This document shows positions 5,330 to 9,408 of a stretch of DNA of 9,408 nucleotides, one piece after another. This DNA is from Patescibacteria group bacterium UBA5738 (GTDB lineage: Bacteria; Patescibacteriota; Minisyncoccia; Minisyncoccales; UBA5738). Every line of letters begins with the position of its first letter. Positions within the stretch are counted from its first letter, which is position 1. The translations under genes were made by a program, and so were the position numbers. The notes under the pieces were generated by a model. The model saw only the letters and a program-made list of their open reading frames with translations, was not told where the DNA came from and made no database searches. The stretch spans positions 1-9,408 of the forward strand of contig DIFW01000029.1 in NCBI GenBank assembly GCA_002419295.1. The letters are read 5' to 3'.

Positions 5330-6010
5330 TTATTTTTCGGCGATTTTGTCGCGCAATTTGCGAATCGCGTCGGCGGCGGCATCTTTGCCTCCCAAGCCGA
5401 ATGCCAAACCGAATGCCAGCGCGAACATTCCCACAAAGCCGGTAATCAGCGTGCTGATGATAGTTTGCGCCACTCCCAATTGAAGCAAAATCGCCATAAT
5501 CGCGAAAGTATAAATTGCGACGCGCACGATCGCGCCCAGCAAGTTGCTGTATTTGATTTCCAGTTTGCGCACGGATGTCTTGATTACCTTTTCCAGAATA
5601 TCAGCCAAAATAATCGATACCACGAAAATTGCCGCGGCGACAATAACATTGGGCAACCATTCCAGCGCGCGGGTTAAAAAGACCGCAAATGCCGACAAGC
5701 CCAGAATTTCCACGAAAATCTGCAGAAAAACGATCACCAAAATCCATTTTAAAATCGCGCCCATAAACTCCGAAGGATGAACTTTAATTTCCGCGTTTTC
5801 CAATGCGGTTTTCCAGCCGCTTTTTGAAAACAACGCGTCAAAATTGATCCTCTTGAGAATGTTGGCGGTGATTTTTCCCATCGCTGAAGCGATGATCCAG
5901 CCGATGCCGAACACAACTATGCCGATTGCCAATTTCGGCAAAAACAGCAACGCGCCTTCCCAAACATTTTGCAACGCCTGCAAAGTGATATATGACCAGT
6001 CGTTTATCAT
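5330..6010 (-). CDS. Small MscS-related protein with conserved transmembrane-helix repeats
   Basis: A 226-aa protein with five hydrophobic segments (about 22-43, 84-103, 118-138, 158-178 and 184-206). The last runs into GLAFGLGGKDAAADAIRKL (201-219), the hallmark of MscS-type proteins of the conserved TM-helix group (FGLAFGLGGKDAA). It ends right after this helix, so the cytoplasmic beta and alpha/beta vestibule domains of full MscS (286 aa in E. coli) are absent. Members of this short class are annotated as mechanosensitive-channel-like, but channel activity is not established for them; the role here is inferred only. It stands alone, convergent with the cysteine genes, and has its own near-consensus promoter with a leader of about 90 nt. 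The ATG at 6010 has no Shine-Dalgarno sequence. Confidence 0.82.
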   Translation of the reverse strand: MINDWSYITLQALQNVWEGALLFLPKLAIGIVVFGIGWIIASAMGKITANILKRINFDALFSKSGWKTALENAEIKVHPSEFMGAILKWILVIVFLQIFVEILGLSAFAVFLTRALEWLPNVIVAAAIFVVSIILADILEKVIKTSVRKLEIKYSNLLGAIVRVAIYTFAIMAILLQLGVAQTIISTLITGFVGMFALAFGLAFGLGGKDAAADAIRKLRDKIAEK

Positions 6011-6109
6011 ATTTTTGATTTATTTTTTAAAACCTTATTTTAGCTTGCGCCAGACTTTGACGCAAACGCCTCAAAGCCAAGACTAAGGCTTTTAGCTTAT
6101 TACACCTAT

Positions 6110-6139
6110 ATTATAATATACTCAATGTAATATTGTCAA
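6110..6139 (-). promoter_or_regulatory. Near-consensus sigma70 promoter for the MscS-related gene
   Basis: The minus strand has a perfect TTGACA (6134-6139), an 18-nt spacer and a perfect TATAAT (6110-6115). Predicted start is about 6103, leaving a leader of about 90 nt. The -10 lies in a 14-nt perfect A/T palindrome (6107-6120), so TATAAT also reads on the plus strand, but no -35 accompanies it there. The leader contains fold-back words (for example ttagctt twice, and tttga/tcaaa around gcgtttgcg), with no recognised riboswitch. Confidence 0.75.
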
Positions 6140-6153
6140 GGGTACCTTGCGTA

Positions 6154-6184
6154 ACCCCTCACTGGGGTAGCGCCCGCAGGGCGC
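6154..6184. repeat. Pair of GC-rich hairpins
   Basis: Acccc 6154-6158 pairs with ggggt 6164-6168. Directly next to it, gcgccc 6170-6175 pairs with gggcgc 6179-6184 around a 3-nt loop. No U-tract follows on either strand. The GC richness is abrupt against AT-rich surroundings and marks the edge of the start-less frame to its right, so it may be the border of an inserted or decayed element. Confidence 0.55.
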
Positions 6185-6370
6185 GGGATTCTTCCAGCAG
6201 TTGCCGGTATCCGGAAAAGAAATTCTGTTTGGAGCGGCGCCAGAGAGAAAGCAAAACTGGATGAAAATTATTACAAAAAAGGAATTAAGATTTTAAACAA
6301 AGAATTGGAAGCTGTTAAAATAAAAACCGACAAATTCCACAGTGGGTGGAATTACTGGATATGCCCTTAA
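6155..6370 (+). pseudogene. Start-less open frame, probable gene remnant
   Basis: The plus strand is open from after TAA 6152-6154 to TAA 6368-6370 (72 codons including stop) without ATG, GTG or TTG near its beginning. The central part looks like protein: GAREKAKLDENYYKKGIKIL, then NKELEAVKIKTDKFHSGWNYW. The first 15 or so codons overlap the GC hairpins and are low-complexity. I do not recognise a family. It is best read as the tail of a truncated gene. From 6371 to 6496 I see no gene and no terminator with a U-tract, only GC-richer islands (tattcggctcgctcgaaatc near 6430 and gccgcgc near 6462). Together with the MscS leader this covers the 486-nt gene-free stretch 6011-6496. Confidence 0.4.
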
Positions 6371-6496
6371 TATTTTAGGAAGTTAATTTATTACGGTGCC
6401 ATAGGCTCAATATGCCTCCTCATTCCCTATTCGGCTCGCTCGAAATCTGAAAAATTCGCCGCGCAAATATTTACGCAGTAGGTCTATTTCTTCAAA

Positions 6497-7120
6497 CTAT
6501 TCTTTGTCGGTAAAAACTATGAGCCGCTCGAAACGGGTTTTTTCCGCCTTATCCCAAGCTCCCGCGCAAGTAACGAGATTGAGATGCGCCTTCCCGTCGC
6601 TTGAGCCAAACGCATCCGGAACGGCCTCATCTTTGCCGTATATTTTAACTTCGCGCACAACAAAAGCCGCGGTTGATCCCTTTTCGTCTTCAACGAATAT
6701 CTTGTCGCCTACGGCCAATTTATATAAATTATCAAATACCCCCGGTGTATTGTTTTTCCAGCCGTAGTGGCCGGCAATAACGGCGGCGCCATTTTCTCCG
6801 GGGCGCAGTCCGAGGTCGAACCATGCCACTTCGGTGGGGCTTTTCGGCACATCCATTGCTCCGTCGGAAGTAAGGCCCATCGGAATAACGGCGGAGTCAA
6901 CATCAATTGTCGGAATTTTAAGGCGCGCCGGCAATTCAACGCTTGCCGGTTCTTCATTTGAGAGAATGGCGGCATTTTCAATAAGCGACGCCGAACCGTC
7001 ATGGATTAAGTTTTTTGAGATATGAGGCAAAAGAATGGCCGCGAACAGAACAGACCCCGAAAAAAGGGCAACCGTCAACATCGCTCGTTTTGACAGGATT
7101 TTCAGGCGCATATATTTCAC
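6497..7120 (-). CDS. Sortase (class D/E/F-like) transpeptidase
   Basis: A 207-aa membrane-anchored protein. A basic N-terminus and hydrophobic segment (about 12-33) precede the sortase barrel (about 65-205). The catalytic triad is visible: H118 in AGHYGW, C185 in LVTCAG, and R199 in TRFERLIVF. The N-terminal ARLKIPTIDVDSAVIPMGL is the usual first strand, and DVPKSPTEVAWFDLGLRPGE leads to the histidine strand. The length and TCAG motif suit housekeeping-like sortases of class D/E/F. Sortases cleave an LPxTG-type signal and join the protein to the cell wall or to another protein. The adjacent gene, 73 bp upstream on the same strand, ends in LPNTG plus a membrane helix, making it the obvious substrate. 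The start is GTG at 7120; ATG at 7111 (M4) is an equal alternative. Confidence 0.9.
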   Translation of the reverse strand: MKYMRLKILSKRAMLTVALFSGSVLFAAILLPHISKNLIHDGSASLIENAAILSNEEPASVELPARLKIPTIDVDSAVIPMGLTSDGAMDVPKSPTEVAWFDLGLRPGENGAAVIAGHYGWKNNTPGVFDNLYKLAVGDKIFVEDEKGSTAAFVVREVKIYGKDEAVPDAFGSSDGKAHLNLVTCAGAWDKAEKTRFERLIVFTDKE

Positions 7121-7141
7121 AAAAATTCGATAACCTCAAAC

Positions 7142-7163
7142 CCCGGATAAAAATTTATCCGGG
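7142..7163. promoter_or_regulatory. Intercistronic hairpin between adhesin and sortase genes
   Basis: Cccggataaa (7142-7151) and tttatccggg (7154-7163) are perfect reverse complements. On the minus-strand transcript the hairpin sits between the adhesin stop and the sortase start and lacks a U-tract. It could cap the adhesin message or set the ratio of the two products by partial termination or processing. Confidence 0.5.
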
Positions 7164-7193
7164 ATTTGCTTGCCCATTTTCTTCCAATATCTT

Positions 7194-9272
7194 CTAATTT
7201 GTTTGCTTTCTTCGAACAAAGTAAAGGGAAATCAAAATCGCCAAAACGCCCGCCGGTATAATAATATTCCCAAAAGCGTTATCTTCATCGGGAGAAAGCC
7301 CCGTGTTTGGCAATTTGGGAACGGTGGTCGCGACGACGGTGGCGATCGCGAAATCTTTGGCCGTTAAACCATTGGCTTCTCCGCTCGCGGTAACGGTGTT
7401 TACCGTAGTTTCAGTGATTTTTGTTTGACAAGTATATGTCCATGTTTCGGCGGTATCAAGTTTTGAATCGCCGTTCGCGTCGCCGGAAATATATTTTACG
7501 GGATTGCATTTATCATCGGTGAGTCGGATATTGCTTAACGCGACTGTCCCCGGGTTGGTAACTTTGTTGGTGTAGGTGACCATTCCGCCTCCGGATGAAA
7601 GCGCGAGCAGATTCGGAACTTTTGTCACATGGATCAACGGCGGCACCACCGGAACGCCGACAATGACCGTAGCGCTTGCGATATCGGTCGCGCTTATGCC
7701 GTTAGCCCACCCGGTCGCGGTGACAATATTCGTGTGGGTTTTTGAAAGTGTCGCGGAGCAAGTATAGGTCCATATTTCATTTACATCAAGTTTGGCGTCG
7801 CCGTTCGCGTCGCCGGAAATCAAAACGATGGGGCTGCAAGTATCGCCCGCCATTTTCACATTACTCACCGGAACCGTTCCGATATTGCGAAGCGTGTAAG
7901 TGTACTTTACCGTACCGGGGCCGTTCGGCAAAGCCAAAGGGCTTGGCACCTTCACCACATCAATAAGGGGCGGAACGGCGGCATAATATGAACCTCCGCC
8001 GCTTGATTGGGGTGTCGGTACCGGCGCGGTGTCATTATTGGTGATGGTGCAAGTTTTCACATCGCCCAGCGCGAGAGTAATGGTGCCGTCCGCGGCGCAA
8101 TCGCCGCCAATGACGGCCGTATAGCCGGAACCGAGAGTTTCGGAAACCGTGTGCGGCCCTATCGCGATTGAGTTTGCTACTCCTGATACCACGCTGTTGC
8201 CGTCAACGAAAAGCGGAAAATCAGAGATGGTTTTGGCGCCGCTATTATCATTGACAACGACTTTATTCACGACAAGTTGCGGGGCGATATCGTCGTTGGT
8301 AATGGTGCATGTTTTGGTTTCGCCGGCCGCGATGGTTCCCGAACAATCGCCGGAACCGGATTGCAAATAACCGGCTGGAACGATCGGTTCCGTTATCGCG
8401 TAAGAACCGGCGTCCAATGTGATATCTGTGCCTGATTCAGAACCGGTAAAAGAACTCGAAGAAACATTTGTGCCGGTAGCATTGAGCGTAAAATCGGAAG
8501 CAACCGCCGTGCCGCCGTTGTTATTGACCACCGTTTTGACGATATGAAGAGTGGCGGTGGCGGAAGGAGAAGCGGTCGCGCATGTCGGTCCGGAAATGTT
8601 GTTGTTGAGCAGTGTCACATCGCCTCCCAACGCCAAAGCTCTCCCGTCCAAAGCCGCGCCACTGCCGAAATGAATGCCGGTCCCGGCGATAATTGTTCCC
8701 GCAAATGAACCGCTGGTGATGGTTGCCAGAGTGTTGACTTGCCAATACACATCACAAGCCCGCGCGCCGTTAGTTAAGATAATTGAACCCGAGGATACCA
8801 AATCGCTTGATGCCCTTAAAATATATATACCCTGCCCGTTAAGAGTAAGCGACCCGCCATTCAACCGTCCGGCGCCAATATCATAGACCCCGGGAGTGAG
8901 AACCAAACCATCAAGAACGGGGCCGATACTGGCGGTTGGAGCTTGACCGGATATGTTGTCGTTCGCGGTTGAAAGATTTGCCTGAACGGCGGGGTTTATA
9001 ATTGCCAAACCCGGCGCGACTCCATCGGTAGAGTATATTGTGCCGCTCACATCACCGGCGGTTAACGCGGTGATTCCGGCGCCGGTGCTGTTTATTCCTA
9101 CATCGCCGGAGATTGTGCCTGTTCCAGTAATCGCCGTTTGAGCGATAATGGAAAAGGTTGCCGCCGCTCCCAAACCCGGATCCGTAGCCGCAAGCGTAGC
9201 GGTTAATCCGGCCATACCAAGCGCAAGCGCGATACTTAATACGATCGCTGAAACCTTGTTATTTTTTTTCAT
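7194..9272 (-). CDS. LPxTG cell-wall adhesin: DUF3494 ice-binding-like + SpaA-like + DUF11-like repeats
   Basis: A 692-aa secreted protein. Order: signal peptide (1-29, MKKNNK then a hydrophobic core, cleavage after TLA-A); a DUF3494/ice-binding-like beta-helix (about 32-230, with GTISGDVGINS, TPGVYDIG, VYWQV and FAGTIIAGTGIHFGSGAALDGRALALGG); two SpaA/prealbumin-like repeats (about 240-328 and 330-414, each ending KTCTITN-D); a Ser/Gly linker (415-430); and two DUF11-like repeats (about 434-538 and 543-648). Each DUF11-like repeat has an EF-hand-like loop (D488/N490/D492/K494/D496/E499 and D598/N600/D602/K604/D606/E609). The sorting signal is LPNTG (654-658), helix 669-686, tail RRKQTN. Ten cysteines fall as five pairs, two per domain, suggesting disulfides. 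Ice binding is not implied: this fold is common in adhesins. It is likely displayed for attachment to other cells or surfaces and anchored by the neighbouring sortase. Confidence 0.92.
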   Translation of the reverse strand: MKKNNKVSAIVLSIALALGMAGLTATLAATDPGLGAAATFSIIAQTAITGTGTISGDVGINSTGAGITALTAGDVSGTIYSTDGVAPGLAIINPAVQANLSTANDNISGQAPTASIGPVLDGLVLTPGVYDIGAGRLNGGSLTLNGQGIYILRASSDLVSSGSIILTNGARACDVYWQVNTLATITSGSFAGTIIAGTGIHFGSGAALDGRALALGGDVTLLNNNISGPTCATASPSATATLHIVKTVVNNNGGTAVASDFTLNATGTNVSSSSFTGSESGTDITLDAGSYAITEPIVPAGYLQSGSGDCSGTIAAGETKTCTITNDDIAPQLVVNKVVVNDNSGAKTISDFPLFVDGNSVVSGVANSIAIGPHTVSETLGSGYTAVIGGDCAADGTITLALGDVKTCTITNNDTAPVPTPQSSGGGSYYAAVPPLIDVVKVPSPLALPNGPGTVKYTYTLRNIGTVPVSNVKMAGDTCSPIVLISGDANGDAKLDVNEIWTYTCSATLSKTHTNIVTATGWANGISATDIASATVIVGVPVVPPLIHVTKVPNLLALSSGGGMVTYTNKVTNPGTVALSNIRLTDDKCNPVKYISGDANGDSKLDTAETWTYTCQTKITETTVNTVTASGEANGLTAKDFAIATVVATTVPKLPNTGLSPDEDNAFGNIIIPAGVLAILISLYFVRRKQTN

Positions 9273-9309
9273 AAATTTTTATCGAAACCTTGTTATTTTT
9301 TTATAACAA
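9250..9309. repeat. Partial duplication and hairpin at the adhesin start
   Basis: The 19-nt word gaaaccttgttattttttt occurs at 9250-9268, covering the first codons of the adhesin, and again at 9284-9302 in its upstream region, 34 nt away. The upstream copy also forms a stem, ttgttat 9290-9296 with ataacaa 9303-9309. It places aagg about 15 nt before the ATG, a weak and distant ribosome site. No convincing promoter hexamers were found between 9303 and 9408. Taagcg 9324-9329 with cgctta 9341-9346 forms a further small stem there. Confidence 0.6.
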
Positions 9310-9385
9310 TTAATTTTATTGATTAAGCGCGGTCGACACACGCTTATTTTAACGCCAAATTATTTTTGGATTCGCGACTATTATC

Positions 9386-9400
9386 TTTGAATTACGAAAC
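9386..9400 (+). repeat. 15-nt word shared (inverted) with the 489-606 palindromic element
   Basis: Tttgaattacgaaac is the exact reverse complement of 592-606. The window ends 8 nt later, so whether a full second palindromic element begins here cannot be seen. Confidence 0.5.
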
Positions 9401-9408
9401 CCGCTTTT

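Noticed and set aside
4329..5436. Minus-strand frames opposite the cysteine-synthase genes, including a 189-codon one
   Set aside because: Mirror images of well-supported enzymes; no independent features.
1..9408. CRISPR array or intact insertion sequence
   Set aside because: No evenly spaced repeats with unique spacers and no transposase gene were found.

Overview
The window looks like a chromosomal segment of a Candidate Phyla Radiation bacterium (Patescibacteria, probably Parcubacteria-like). This is an inference from several traits. The proteins are short. DnaX stops soon after its clamp-loader core. Shine-Dalgarno sequences are weak or absent. A DksA/TraR-like zinc-finger protein is present. 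The large secreted LPxTG protein combines an ice-binding-like (DUF3494) domain with SpaA-like and DUF11-like repeats and has its own sortase. TGA is used as a stop (at 5269-5271 and 3311-3313), which argues against the code-25 lineages.

Layout: 93-467 (-) encodes a DksA/TraR-like regulator with a long structured leader. 895-965 (-) is tRNA-Gln(UUG). 976-1344 (-) is an AT-rich open frame with no start codon that overlaps the end of dnaX (1283-2401, -). 2538-3149 (-) is a GtrA-like membrane protein. A divergent promoter region follows at 3174-3231. On the plus strand, 3428-5271 holds two tandem CysM/CysK-type PLP enzyme genes, closed by a strong terminator. 5330-6010 (-) is a small MscS-related transmembrane-helix protein with a near-consensus promoter. 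6155-6370 (+) is a decayed, start-less open frame next to GC-rich hairpins. 6497-7120 (-) is a sortase and 7194-9272 (-) is its probable substrate, a 692-aa cell-wall adhesin.

The most interesting part is 3204-3427, upstream of the cysteine-synthase pair. A sigma70-type promoter (TTGACA, 16 nt, TAGAAT) leads, about 15 nt after the predicted transcript start, into a 19-codon peptide ending VCLCAILC-stop, with three Cys codons in its last seven. Its stop codon abuts a segment that can pair either way around a GC-rich terminator-like hairpin lying between the peptide and the first cysteine-synthase gene. This is the architecture of ribosome-mediated attenuation, here apparently sensing cysteine.

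The two enzymes have diverged. The upstream copy keeps the standard PLP-site motifs. The downstream copy keeps the Schiff-base lysine but has changed residues in the substrate loop, the phosphate loop and the pyridine-nitrogen serine motif. The pair still shares a 60-nt block of perfect identity.

All functional calls come from reading motifs by eye; no database search or folding program was run.
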